The notes under the pieces are model-generated. The model was given only the letters and a program-made list of their open reading frames with translations. It was not told the origin of the DNA and made no database searches. A stretch of DNA of 64,000 bases from Tremella fuciformis (taxonomy: Eukaryota; Basidiomycota; Tremellomycetes; Tremellales; Tremellaceae): contig CP136493.1 in assembly GCA_032768795.1 (NCBI GenBank), forward strand, positions 2,170,001-2,234,000. The letters run 5' to 3'. Shown here in pieces: positions 30,915-40,911 of the stretch. The translations under genes were made by a program, and so were the position numbers. The number at the start of each line of letters is the position of its first letter. The stretch's first letter is position 1.

Positions 30915-33900
30915 CTCCCCCTCGAAGTCTGCAGGCTGCAGGTGGCCGCAACAGGTCTGGCGGTTGTGCCAAGGACCTACCGGGCATCCCCAAGCCTGCT
31001 GATCTTTGCTCCAGGACGATAGAGGCCCGAGACCGCACGTCGCGAGCGTCGCACGGTCCAGACCAACACTTCCTTCAGGCTGATGGGAAGGCGTCCGGCC
31101 GTTCTCCATCAATACCGACCCAAAATCGATGATCTTGGTGTCTGCCGGTAGCCCTGATCCTCTTTGGGATCCTCTGGCTCCCCCTGCATGCATACAGTCT
31201 CTCACTCCCCGTGCGCATGCAGCGGAGCGTTGCTGATGTGCGAGCTGATGGGTTTGACTAGCGGCATTTCGGCGTTTTGGCTTGACCACGTGGTGTGGCA
31301 GACGATTCGGAGCGCGACTAACTTTGTCGTTCAACGTCCTCCCGCTACCGCCGAAGCCTTCTAGATCGCTGAATGCAGCCGCTAGGTGGACGACAGCGCG
31401 CTCCGCGCCGGCAGACGGACGGCCCAGGCCCAGAGCTTCAAAATGGCGGGCGTGCGCGGCAGCCGGGAGCGACTTGGTGAGGATGTCCGCCTTCTGGTCC
31501 GCAGAGCTGACGTACCGCAGGCTGACTTTGCCTGTGTCGACAAGTTCCCGGATCAAATGATGTTTTATGTCGATATGTTTGGTCCGAGAGTGAGTTGTGG
31601 GCTGCCCTGCAAGTCTGATGGACCCCTGGTTGTCGCAGGAGAGCGGTGTTGGTGACCTCTGCTCGAATCCCAGCTCACCGAGCAGATTCCTGAGCCAAAC
31701 CGCCTCCTTCGCAGCCTCGGCTACAGCGATGTATTCGGCCTCAACCGTCGATGTCGAGACCGTGGCTTGTCTGCGAGACGACCAGGTGATCGGCGAGCCT
31801 CTGAACTCCATCAACCAGCCTGTGGTTGATCGCCGAGTGTCCTTGCAACCCGCCCAGTCCGAATCTACCCAGCCCTGCAGCCCGCCGTCGCCGCCACCCA
31901 GCCTTAGCCCGACGGTCCGTGTGTGGGCTAGGTAGGTCAGGACGCCTTGTGCGAGGTCCCAGTGCTGACGGGTAGGTGCTGCAAGCGCCCTGGAGAGGTA
32001 TGAGGCCGCGAACATGACGTCCGGGCGTGTGCAGCCCGCTAGCCATAAGAGACACCCTACGAGTTCTTGATAGGGCGTTAGGGCTGTCGGCACGTCCTCT
32101 ACCTTCGTCCTCGTGTCCTGCGGCAACGGTGTTGATCGTGAGCGTCTACTTGCGTGCTCTGGAAAACGCTCGAGTACTCTGTCGATGTATGCGGGCTGAC
32201 TAAGCCAGATCGTCCGTCTAGCCTTGTCCTGCGATACCTTCATCCCGAGCACTGTTCCGACGTCGCCTATGACGGTGATCGTCCACTCAGCCTTGAGAGC
32301 GGTCCACAGGGCGTCGATCTCCCCCTGTGACGATGCGGCAATCACGATATCGTCGACATAGACCAGAACAAGCACCGTTCGGCCTTGAGACTGTCGCACA
32401 TACAGTCCCCAGTCACCATTCGTCCTCTCAAAGCCTTGTCGACGTAGGACTCGTCCTAGCTCCTCCCACCAGTTCCTCGCTGACTGCTTTAGTCCGTATA
32501 AACTCTTCAGGAGCAGCAGAGCGTCGCAGCCCTGCCTCCGCCGCATCCCGTCGGGATAACGGATGTAGACTTCGGTGTCGATAGGACTGTTCAAGTAGGC
32601 GCCCTCGACATCGGCCTGCGCGACGATCATGCGGTCGGCTGCAGCGATTGCCAGCAACAGTCTCAGAGATCCAAGACGGCCTACCGGCGCAAACGTCTCT
32701 TCAAAGTCGACGCCCGGCACCTGCGAGAAGCCCTGTGCGACGAGCCGAGCCTTGTGTTTGATGACATTGCCGTCCGCATCGGTTTTGACCTTGAATACCC
32801 ATCGCGAACCAACAGCCTTGCGGCCTGCAGGCAGCTTCACCTCGCGCCAGGTCCCCTTGCCCTCGATGTTCGCTATCTCCTTTTCCATGGCTGCGATCCA
32901 TTCAGCTCTGTCGTCACTCGCCATCGCCTCGGCTAGGTTTCTGGGATCTACAGGCATCACGGGGCCATCGGCTGCATTGGCGGACAGGAAAGCGAAAGGG
33001 CTGTGCAGCCGCTCAGCGATAGCACCGAACTTTGAGGGCGCTTTCCTCTCGCGGATGGGCCGACCGACGGTGCTGGTGTCCACAGGAGGTGGTGGCGGTG
33101 TCGCCGAGACGGGGACATAGGTCCAGCGGTCGGCAACGGGGATCCTGGGACGATTGGTGGCCACTGGCAGTCGGGACGGACGGGGGACCCGAGGCTGCTC
33201 AGGCGTGCTGGAAGTGACCGGTGCGGGATCGTTGATTGTGAGCTCTTCCTCTGAGATCTCCACTCCAGCGACATTTTTCTGAGCTTGCCCAGAGTCCTGC
33301 TGATCCTCAGATACCTCCAGATTGTCTCTATCATCACCCTGGCTTGAATGACTGGCGATCTTGCCTCCCATCGATCCAACCGGTATGAGCTGTGCTTGGT
33401 CGCTTTGGGTCACGTGACCGACATCGGCCTCGTCGTCCTCTGACACCTCGAGCACTTTGATGTCTCTACGATGGGCTATCTCACCCGTGGCGTCAAGCTG
33501 GACGATCCAGCCGCTCTGGGTCTCACTCTGACCGAGCACCCGACACGCCTCGCCGCGCTCTGTCGTAAATGACGCTTTACGGCGGATTTGAGACGGGATC
33601 TGCGCATGACACCTCTGCCCGAATCGCAAGACGGACTTTAGGCCTCTCTCACGCCCTGTGAGCGCGCTCCAGGCCGATAGACCCGTTCGGGCTGACACGG
33701 ATAGCTTCATGACGATTACGGCGGCGTATCGGGCCGCGAAAGACCAATAGGCATGAGGAAGACGACTATCAGCCAACATCGCGGCCGTCATGTCTTTGAT
33801 CGTGCGTATCGTCCGCTCGGCTGCACCATTCAGCTCGGGCGTGTAGCGAGGCGTCATGTAATGCTGTATGCCGGCTGACTGATAGAAAGCCCTTGCCTCG

Positions 33901-35993
33901 AGGCTATCGAACTCGCCTCCGCCGTCGCTGCGAATGACTCGGACGCGATCTCCGAGTTGCCGCTCGATTTTGGCTAGGAATTGCCGCAGAGCATTGAACG
34001 CCTCTGACTTCCGGCCTATCGGTATGACGCCTAGGATCTTGCTCGAGCGCTCGATAGCTATGAGCATATTCTCGCAGCTGTCGACAGACGTCTCAAATGG
34101 CCCGGTAATGTCGACATCAACGCCGACACCGTTGCCGCCGCCTCTGAGCAGCGGGGCGTCACCAGCCTTCGGCGGCCTGGTGATCTTGGTGCGGGCGCAC
34201 ACCTCGCATGCAGCGGTGACGAACGGATCGTCCTTATAGGCGCGCCAGGGCTTGGTAAGTAGGTCTTTCCTACCCAGCTCTTTAAGTCGCTCGACGCCTA
34301 TATGACCTAGACGCTGATGTTCAGCCTCGAGCGGTGATCTAGCGTCGACTGCGGTTGCGAGGAGGATCGTAGGGTGTGTCCGACCAAGCCGCACGGTCCA
34401 AAGCGAGCCCTTCTTACGCAGAGCTAGCTTTTCCTGCCGTCGCTCGAGCGTCCCACCGTCACCCTTCAAATCGGCCCGCCAGCCCCATCGCAGCAGCCTC
34501 GAGAGCGAGCAGAGGCTGACTCGAGCCGTCGGGACATGATAGACGTCTCGCAGCGTGAGACGTTGCCCGGACGACAGGACAAGATCTACCTCGCCTACCT
34601 CGATAGCCTGCATTGTACCGGTGTCGCTGGCTAGCCCAAAGACTCGAGGCGTCTCGAGACGGCGGACGCGCTTTAGGATCGATCTGTGCGGGGTCAAATG
34701 ATCGGTGGCCCCGCTGTCGAGCACCCATGCGGGCTCGACGGCCTCTGACTCAACTTGCAGCGGGTCTGCGGTGAACAGAGCGTCATTACTAGCCTCTGCA
34801 GACCCGCCCTCGAACCACGGGTCATCGAGCTGGTCGGGAAAGACGATGCGATCGTCACTGTCGTCATCGAGCTCGGCCCATTCGGTGGTCGCGACGGTCA
34901 AACCGGCCCAAGGATCCATGTCAACTTCCAGGGCTGCAGCGAGCAGTCCCGCGTCGGCCTTAGGAGGAATCGTGATCCTCTTGTCGGCGGCGGCGGCAGT
35001 GTCCTGACGATCTTGGACACCCTTACGCTCACCTCGGCCACCTCTCTGTCGAGCAGAACGACCGCCACGGCCTTGTAGGCCGCCGCGCTGCATTTCTGCA
35101 GCCTTCTTGCGACAATCACGCTCCCAATGGCCCTTCTTGCCGCAATGTCGACATTCGTCGTTGGTCTTGTCTCTCTCGAATCGAGGGCGACGCTCGACAG
35201 CCATCGCGAGCGGTTTGCCTCCATTACCTTGCCGTTGAGGCGGCCTAGCCCGTCGTCGCGCGATCTCGGTGGTGTATTTCGAGAGTACGACGGCCCAGGA
35301 CTGCTTGTCCTTGGCAATAGGCGCCAATTCAGCCCTTACGATGTTGAAGGCTGGATCGAGGATGGTGGCAAGGAACCTTTGAGCGCGCTCGGTGTCGCTC
35401 AGGACGATCCCGACGCGCTTGCCGTCCGAGATCGCCTTCGAGAACGTCTCTACATGAGCGCTCATTTCGTCCGCAGAGGCGTCGCCTCTGAGATCGAGCG
35501 TCCACAGGCGGGCGTGCACGATCCTCTGATTCTCGAGCAGATCTGCCTCGTGCATCTTGTCGCAATATTTCCACATGTCGACTGCGGCAAGTAGATCCTC
35601 AATGTCGAGCCGGACGGCCTCTGACACCGTCCCCTTCAACATCGCCTGTGCCCTGCTCTCTCGGGCTTGCCACCTCTCCCAGTCCTTCTTATCCTCGCTC
35701 GTCATGGCCCCACCGATATCCGAGCCTGTCGGCATGACGGAACCAGCTCGAATGCGGCGCTCGGTGGCTGCGACGCGCCCTGGCTCGAGATCGAGGCCCA
35801 AGGCTGCATTCCAACAATCTCCGAGCTGCAGGGCGACTTCTACGGCCGCCCGCCATGGCGCATATGACGAGGGATCATGCGAGAGCTTTGGGATCGCGTC
35901 GATGTTGACTCTGGTGGCAGACATCGCGATAAAGGTAGGTAAAGGTGGCCTGTGCGCACGCGGGGGTGCTGATTTTGATAGATATGACGGCAC
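30909..35993 (-). CDS. gag-pol: Copia 1 gag-pol polyprotein
   Basis: One frame of 1694 codons; the natural start may be MSATRVNID at 35924. Order: gag; CCHC knuckle CRHCGKKGHWERDC (about residue 280); protease VLDSGATDHL (about 430); HHCC zinc region and integrase with VGVDVDITGP, VIRSDGGGEFDS and YTPELNGAAERT (about 565-740); RT with WVFKVKTDADGN, LLLKSLYGLKQSARNW and YVDD (about 1080-1290); RNase H with GWVDSDWAGCKDTRRST and STVEAEYIA (about 1370-1500). The integrase-before-RT order defines Copia. About 180 residues follow RNase H, and the stop codon is formed by the first bases of the LTR. No frameshift is seen, so the element could be functional. Confidence 0.95.
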   Translation of the reverse strand: MPSYLSKSAPPRAHRPPLPTFIAMSATRVNIDAIPKLSHDPSSYAPWRAAVEVALQLGDCWNAALGLDLEPGRVAATERRIRAGSVMPTGSDIGGAMTSEDKKDWERWQARESRAQAMLKGTVSEAVRLDIEDLLAAVDMWKYCDKMHEADLLENQRIVHARLWTLDLRGDASADEMSAHVETFSKAISDGKRVGIVLSDTERAQRFLATILDPAFNIVRAELAPIAKDKQSWAVVLSKYTTEIARRRARPPQRQGNGGKPLAMAVERRPRFERDKTNDECRHCGKKGHWERDCRKKAAEMQRGGLQGRGGRSARQRGGRGERKGVQDRQDTAAAADKRITIPPKADAGLLAAALEVDMDPWAGLTVATTEWAELDDDSDDRIVFPDQLDDPWFEGGSAEASNDALFTADPLQVESEAVEPAWVLDSGATDHLTPHRSILKRVRRLETPRVFGLASDTGTMQAIEVGEVDLVLSSGQRLTLRDVYHVPTARVSLCSLSRLLRWGWRADLKGDGGTLERRQEKLALRKKGSLWTVRLGRTHPTILLATAVDARSPLEAEHQRLGHIGVERLKELGRKDLLTKPWRAYKDDPFVTAACEVCARTKITRPPKAGDAPLLRGGGNGVGVDVDITGPFETSVDSCENMLIAIERSSKILGVIPIGRKSEAFNALRQFLAKIERQLGDRVRVIRSDGGGEFDSLEARAFYQSAGIQHYMTPRYTPELNGAAERTIRTIKDMTAAMLADSRLPHAYWSFAARYAAVIVMKLSVSARTGLSAWSALTGRERGLKSVLRFGQRCHAQIPSQIRRKASFTTERGEACRVLGQSETQSGWIVQLDATGEIAHRRDIKVLEVSEDDEADVGHVTQSDQAQLIPVGSMGGKIASHSSQGDDRDNLEVSEDQQDSGQAQKNVAGVEISEEELTINDPAPVTSSTPEQPRVPRPSRLPVATNRPRIPVADRWTYVPVSATPPPPPVDTSTVGRPIRERKAPSKFGAIAERLHSPFAFLSANAADGPVMPVDPRNLAEAMASDDRAEWIAAMEKEIANIEGKGTWREVKLPAGRKAVGSRWVFKVKTDADGNVIKHKARLVAQGFSQVPGVDFEETFAPVGRLGSLRLLLAIAAADRMIVAQADVEGAYLNSPIDTEVYIRYPDGMRRRQGCDALLLLKSLYGLKQSARNWWEELGRVLRRQGFERTNGDWGLYVRQSQGRTVLVLVYVDDIVIAASSQGEIDALWTALKAEWTITVIGDVGTVLGMKVSQDKARRTIWLSQPAYIDRVLERFPEHASRRSRSTPLPQDTRTKVEDVPTALTPYQELVGCLLWLAGCTRPDVMFAASYLSRALAAPTRQHWDLAQGVLTYLAHTRTVGLRLGGGDGGLQGWVDSDWAGCKDTRRSTTGWLMEFRGSPITWSSRRQATVSTSTVEAEYIAVAEAAKEAVWLRNLLGELGFEQRSPTPLSCDNQGSIRLAGQPTTHSRTKHIDIKHHLIRELVDTGKVSLRYVSSADQKADILTKSLPAAAHARHFEALGLGRPSAGAERAVVHLAAAFSDLEGFGGSGRTLNDKVSRAPNRLPHHVVKPKRRNAASQTHQLAHQQRSAACARGVRDCMHAGGARGSQRGSGLPADTKIIDFGSVLMENGRTPSHQPEGSVGLDRATLATCGLGPLSSWSKDQQAWGCPVGPWHNRQTCCGHLQPADFEGEC

Positions 35994-36247
35994 GGTGTGC
36001 GTCAGCGGAACGATACCTCGCTGGGGACGGCTTTCGCGATAGAGCGCCTGTTACTAGGCCCGACGCTCTCCCTGTGTGCTTACGAGGTGTTCTCGTTCTT
36101 CCTCTAGCCTTCTCTGACGGCTAGGAACTGCTCTCGAGCGTCCGCGACGGTAGACGGCGACGGCTCGGTTTGTGGCGGTGTCTAGAGCGTCTGCGGCGGC
36201 GGCGACGGCTCGATAGACAGCCCGTATGCTCTCTGTAGTCTCGGGCT

Positions 36248-36267
36248 GAGACTTGGGACTTTTAATC
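36248..36267 (-). promoter_or_regulatory. Copia 1 primer binding site, tRNA-Lys anticodon-arm like
   Basis: Plus-strand gagacttgggacttttaatc directly abuts the 5' (right) LTR. It looks like the D-arm to anticodon-loop part of a tRNA-Lys(UUU): loop CTTTTAA. Copia and Ty5 are known to use an internal initiator-tRNA fragment, so a half-tRNA-Lys primer is inferred. Confidence 0.55.
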
Positions 36268-36422
36268 TGTTACACAACGATGAGAGCAATGCATTCGTCC
36301 CTCTCTGCAGTTCTACATATATAAGAGCGGTCTTCTTGTCAAGCCATCTACATAAGGTTACTCATTCGGCCGAAAGAGGCAATTCTGACCTTACGGGGCG
36401 TCTCGGGGCCTATTGTTCAACA
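36268..36422 (-). repeat. 5' LTR of Copia 1
   Basis: 155 bp. On the element's strand it carries a TATA-like cttatatatg. Confidence 0.95.
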
Positions 36423-37436
36423 GTCATCGGAATCGACTGGTGCGGCACTTCCGTTACGTCCTACTACGTATGTGCTCCTGAATTACGTACCTGGGGTTTC
36501 AATTCACGGAGTAGCTGTCCACAATCTTGACTTCTGTCGGTGTGACGGGGGCAACCCAACAGTCAGTATCTACCCCACTCAAGAAGAGCGAGGCTGATGA
36601 CACAGGACCGGGATTGTGAGCGCGCACCCGCCTCCTCGGCGTGGGTCAGAAGGATAAGGTGCTGACTTGAGCAGAACGGCGGTCTGCAGATTTTCAACTG
36701 GCTCACGTCCGTCGCCGGAGCCATGCTCGTCGAACGTATGGGTCGCCGTGCTCTCTGGCTGGCCTCATTCGGTGGCATGTTGGCCGTGAACATCCCGTTT
36801 GCCGCGTGCAGCGCGTGAGCCTCCCGGGTTCCGCATCGACTCGCTCCGTTGACGTCAGGCTTTATTCCAAGTACACCAACCGCGCTGCTGGCCGCGCTGT
36901 GGTCGCGCTCATCTTCCTCTACAGCGGATTCTACAATATAGGTTGCAACCCTCTGCCTTACACGTGAGCATTCTATCCTCCCTGACTTCAAAGACGATGA
37001 GCGCGAAGCTGATCCAAGTTACACCGTGGAGATCCTACCGTACAACATCCGCGCCAAGGGTCTAGCATTCGAAGTGGCCTTTGACGCGTCGCAGGGCGTG
37101 CTCGGCCAGTGGACGAACCCGATTGCCATGGATGCGCTGTCTTACAAATTTTACTTTGTCTACACGGCTTTGTGAGTCGCTTCTTTACCCTCTCGAGAGT
37201 CTGCTAAAGTGGCAGCCTGGTGCTTATCGTTGTTGCGGTCTACTTTACCTTCCCCGAGACCAAGGGTGAGTCTTGTGGAGTCCTTTCACGATCCCTCGTT
37301 GACCTCAGGCCTCACCCTAGAAGAGATTCGCCAGATCTTTGGCGACGGGGAAGTGGACGAGATGGTGCAGGTCGATCAGGTACAGGACGAGAAGAACCTG
37401 TCCGACATTGCGGTCAAGCGCTTACCGGACGCCTGA
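36423..37436 (+). pseudogene. MFS transporter, 3' half
   Basis: Continues the transporter after the target duplication gtcat. Pieces in separate short exons: GIDWCGTSVTSYY, then NGGLQIFNWLTSVAGAMLVE and RMGRRALWLASFGGMLAVNI (second MFS loop with GRR), LYSKYTNRAAGRAVVALIFL, YTVEILPYNIRAKGLAFEV, GQWTNPIAMDALSYKFYFVY, LIVVAVYFTFPETKG (the PETKG motif of sugar porters) and a soluble tail ending RLPDA. All expected C-terminal membrane segments are present. Confidence 0.85.
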
Positions 37437-37765
37437 GGGGCATCGGGGTTCGAGATAGAATTAGATGACTGCGCTGGTAGCCGACGACGGGCGCGCACGT
37501 CGCTACAGTATTCATACTGGAGTATACCATTTATAGCTTAGATGCCGATTGTGCTCCAAGCGTATTGCCGATAAGGCTGAACATCCGCAGATGACTTCCA
37601 GCCCTCGTCTTGTTGATCATAAGCTCGAATCCGGTGCAAAATGCATCGAGCGTGGTATAGAGGATGGCACTGATAATGCATGCGGGGGAAGAACAATACT
37701 TATGTGTCTGTCCCTTCTGATTGATCCTGCTAACGTGGATAATCCACACGAAGACAAACTCGATC
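37437..37765. other. 3' flank of transporter, nothing recognised
   Basis: 330 bp between convergent genes. Confidence 0.4.
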
Positions 37766-38306
37766 TTAGGGGGATGGGTACTCGACATCCTCGGGAGAAT
37801 GAGCTGCCGGAGGGTGAAGCCCATCAAATGCGCCGCCCACACCGGTAACATCCTCAGTCATCGCCCGGGGCACCTTTTTGCGCGAGAGCACTGACCCTTC
37901 TGCCTCACTGTCATCACCTTCTTCATTATCATCGTCTTCGTTACGGCGGCTGTCCTCCTCCTCGTCGCCTTCCTGGCCCTCGTCAGCCGAGCCCTTAGAG
38001 TTCTCCGGATGGTTCGTCCCATCCCCCACCGCATTTTGCCTGTGGCTGGAAAGGGGCGGGGCATCGCTACGCTGGTAGCTGACAGCCCGTTCGGCTGTCG
38101 GTGCTACGCTTCCGTCGATGGGAACTCCAAGGGGTTCGATGTAGCTTAAAACACTGGAAGGCGTATCGTCCGGCTTTGCAACGCCTGGTGCGGCGACAGG
38201 TCTGCTACTCAAGGACCGGTCAACCAGTTGAATCCTCACTCACGCATCTGGGGGTTTGGCAGTGTCAACCGCTCGGGAAGTCGGGCCCGATGTTGCAGTT
38301 CTCCCA
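37766..38306 (-). CDS. orphan acidic disordered protein
   Basis: Two exons. Exon 1 starts MAGRTATSGPTSRAVDTAKP at about 38306 and ends at a GTGAGT donor; exon 2 resumes after TAGCAG in phase (APVAAPGVAKPDD) and ends DVEYPSP at 37766. About 168 residues. The middle is extremely acidic (EEEDSRRNEDDDNEEGDDSE). No signal peptide, membrane segment or known domain. It is the first of a row of minus-strand orphan genes of similar style. Confidence 0.5.
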
Positions 38307-39603
38307 GCCATCGTAGCGGTCGTACCGGTCTGCTCACAGCTCTCCGTCATCTAATACCTTGTCTTTCTTGATGGGGTGGCTGAAATGACAGAGGACGATG
38401 GTAGAACACGGTCAGCTCTTGTGACCGCTCGAAGCTAGGAAGGCTGGATCAAGCGGTAGGTTTCCCGGCTGGGGAAGAGGGTGTGAAGGGGTCTTGTGCA
38501 AGGAGAGGGTCACCGAAGCGTCCGGAAGGCCTACTCTGCAGAATCAGGCTCGTCCTCTCAGGTCGACCGCAACATTTGCCAACCACGAGCCAATTTTAGC
38601 AAATATCTGCCTTTTAGTCCTTCGCTAGTGCTCTTTCCACAGGATTTGGGACAAATATGACTCGTTTGCTTGTTGAAATGTTAACTTGTAATTGGTCGAC
38701 GAGGATTGGCGATGTGACGCAAGGGGTCGTGACGGCGCCTGCCCCTATATGATTGAGAGCTGGTCGGTGGAGGCAGGCTTAGCCTTGTTGCTTACTTTGC
38801 AGATTCCAGTTGAGGACAGCACCTCCGGGATTTCTGGATGAATGTGAGCTTGTAGATCCTTGGAATCACTTCTCATGACATGGAAAGAGCCCATTTGCGA
38901 GAGTGCCCACTCACAAACTGCAATACTCGCGGGAGCTGCAATGGACGAAACCACATGGCCAGTCGGTCCGACGCTCACGGTGCATATCGGCTCGAAGCGT
39001 CAGATCGGCTTGAAGCGTCAGATCGGCTTGAAGCGTCAGATCGGCTCGGGGCATCAGCCGATATGCATCGTGAGACATATAGGTTGTAAGGACCGTCCTG
39101 CTCCCCGTTCGAAGACTGGCTGGGGTTGCGCCGATCGAATTCGTTCCGGTTTTGTCTCGCAGACCGCCCCCTCCCATGCTGCATCAAGCTGGGCGGTATC
39201 TTGACCACCGCACCGCCGCTCCCAGCACAGTGTTGCTCATGGAAGGCACATCGTCTTCGCCATGTGAGGCCCTTCCCAAGCCTGTCCCACACGCCGCAAC
39301 CTACGCCGCGCACGGACATACAGGGGTCGTTGCGAGGACCATGAGAAACTAAATAGCATTCCAAAACATGGTAACATGATAAATATAAATAATTCATATG
39401 TGCATGTAACATCGATTGAGGCGGACGATGAGACGTCCAAAACCTGCAGGTGTTACACCTGCAACTGCCTCTTCAGGCGAACGGTTCCGGGTGCGTCGGT
39501 AAGGAAAACCCGCATGCCCTAGAAACTCCCGTGTTATCTTCTGGATCCTTGGCATCAGGTGTCCTGCCGGTCCGCCTAGTGTTGGGACCTTGAGAGGGAA
39601 TAG
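38307..39603. other. intergenic, with an 18-bp tandem repeat
   Basis: No convincing gene. Includes the tandem repeat at 38988-39055. Confidence 0.45.
38988..39055. repeat. 18-bp tandem repeat, nearly four units
   Basis: Unit gcgtcagatcggcttgaa repeats with single-base variants in the outer copies. Confidence 0.8.
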
Positions 39604-39963
39604 CTAAGCAGTCAGCGCTCTGGTGACACTGTACTCCGGCTGACCTGAATCCATTTGGATCTCTGTGCCTGTGACCTTCGTCATAACGGTGGCAGACATC
39701 TTTGTCCCAGTGAGCCCCGAGCGGAGACTCCTTAGCGCCTGAACTTCGCGTTGCTTGGCGTCGTCCCTGACGGTGTGCTGCATTTGATCAGCACGAGTCA
39801 AGACGACAGGACACAAGTGAGTGTCGCCTTCCAACGATGTGAAGGACCGAAGATGTGTCTCGTTGCCATCGATATCGCGCTGTGCGGCAGAGTTTATTGC
39901 TACATGCTTGTATTGCAGCGGGTTGGTCTGAATGGACGACATGCTGGAGTTTCGTAATTTCAC
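39604..39963 (-). CDS. orphan 119-aa protein
   Basis: A single frame starting MKLRNSSMSSIQTNPLQYKH and ending YSVTRALTA. No domain recognised. A TATA box (minus-strand cgtatataaac, about 40035-40045) lies about 75 bp upstream, which raises it above a chance frame. Polar, no signal peptide or membrane segment. Confidence 0.5.
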   Translation of the reverse strand: MKLRNSSMSSIQTNPLQYKHVAINSAAQRDIDGNETHLRSFTSLEGDTHLCPVVLTRADQMQHTVRDDAKQREVQALRSLRSGLTGTKMSATVMTKVTGTEIQMDSGQPEYSVTRALTA

Positions 39964-40535
39964 AAGACCCTGTGGAGATCAGTCACGATCGAGACCGCTC
40001 GAGTGGCTAGCAAGGCCAAATTGAGGCGATGAGGGGTTTATATACGTCAGGGAACAGGATGCCATAGCCTGCGCAGCTCCCGAAGCCGCCGATAGCATCC
40101 TGAAAGGAAAGTCGGAGTCACTCACAAAAGGTAGCGGGCCTTCGTCGAGGATTTGCCAATCTACAGTATCAGACGGAAGGCCTTAGACGAATTCCAAACG
40201 CATTCAGCTCTTTCGATCACGATTCGATGCTGTGCTACGAGGACTGGCCAATAGGCTCTAGGTGCTCGCCCGGATCTGCAGGCGCACCCCTCACTCAGAA
40301 CCAACAAGCCAAGTCTATGTCGAAAGTTATTGGCCCCGTCGACCCTTCCACCAGGAGACAGGATCTGAGTTTGAGTTGCCCAAGCCCATCCCCGGGGCGC
40401 CCATCAAAGCTTTGGGCACGCTTAGCTCCTCGTTCGTCGTCAAAACGTTCAAGCGGGTTGCGGAAGTTAAGTTTGTCTGCACGGCTCTTCTTCTTCTGAC
40501 TCTCGCTTGTCAGCACTCGAATGCTCCCCCAGGAT
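39964..40535. other. promoter region and a weak plus-strand frame
   Basis: Holds the TATA box of the gene at 39963. A plus-strand frame from 40262 (VESYWPRRPFHQETG, then a hydrophobic FVCTALLLLTLAC) runs into the solo LTR at 40536. It may be the stump of a broken gene, but evidence is weak. Confidence 0.35.
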
Positions 40536-40690
40536 TGTTGAACAATAGGCCCCGAGACGCCCCGTAAGGTCAGAATTGCCTCTTTCGGCCGAATGAGTAA
40601 CCTTATGTAGATGGCTTGACAAGAAGACCGCTCTTATATATGTAGAACTGCAGAGAGGGACGAATGCATTGCTCTCATCGTTGTGTAACA
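40536..40690 (-). mobile_element. solo Copia LTR (Copia 1 subfamily)
   Basis: 155 bp, reads TGTTGAACAA...GTTGTGTAACA on the plus strand, so it is inverted relative to the LTRs of Copia 1 on that strand. Target duplication aggat (40531-40535 and 40691-40695). The sequence follows the Copia 1 LTR, including the TATA stretch, and not the Copia 2 LTR. Confidence 0.95.
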
Positions 40691-40911
40691 AGGATGCGAG
40701 AGACCTGAGGACTGCAGCTCTCGACTGTTCGCCGGGAAAAGCCTGAAAAAAGGCGATGGCTGTCCCTTTTAAAGGCAGAATAGATGCATACAGAAGACCA
40801 TGGTAAGCAGAAAGAATGATATTTGCAGTGAAAGTGGAGCGGCATGAGTACAGAAGAAAGTGCTAGAACTGAAGGGCACAATCGGTGCGACAGGCGTCAC
40901 GGTGCTGACGC

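Larger units (their letters stand above)
30761..36422 (-). mobile_element. complete Copia (Ty1/Copia) element 1, inserted in the MFS gene
   Basis: A 5662-bp element on the minus strand with 154/155-bp LTRs differing by one base indel, target duplication gtcat (30756-30760 and 36423-36427), one long gag-pol frame, a primer site next to the right LTR and a purine tract next to the left LTR. It looks intact and young. Confidence 0.96.

Noticed and set aside
38988..39055. Short repeat considered as a CRISPR array
   Set aside because: Direct head-to-tail 18-bp units without spacers in a eukaryotic context; a plain minisatellite.
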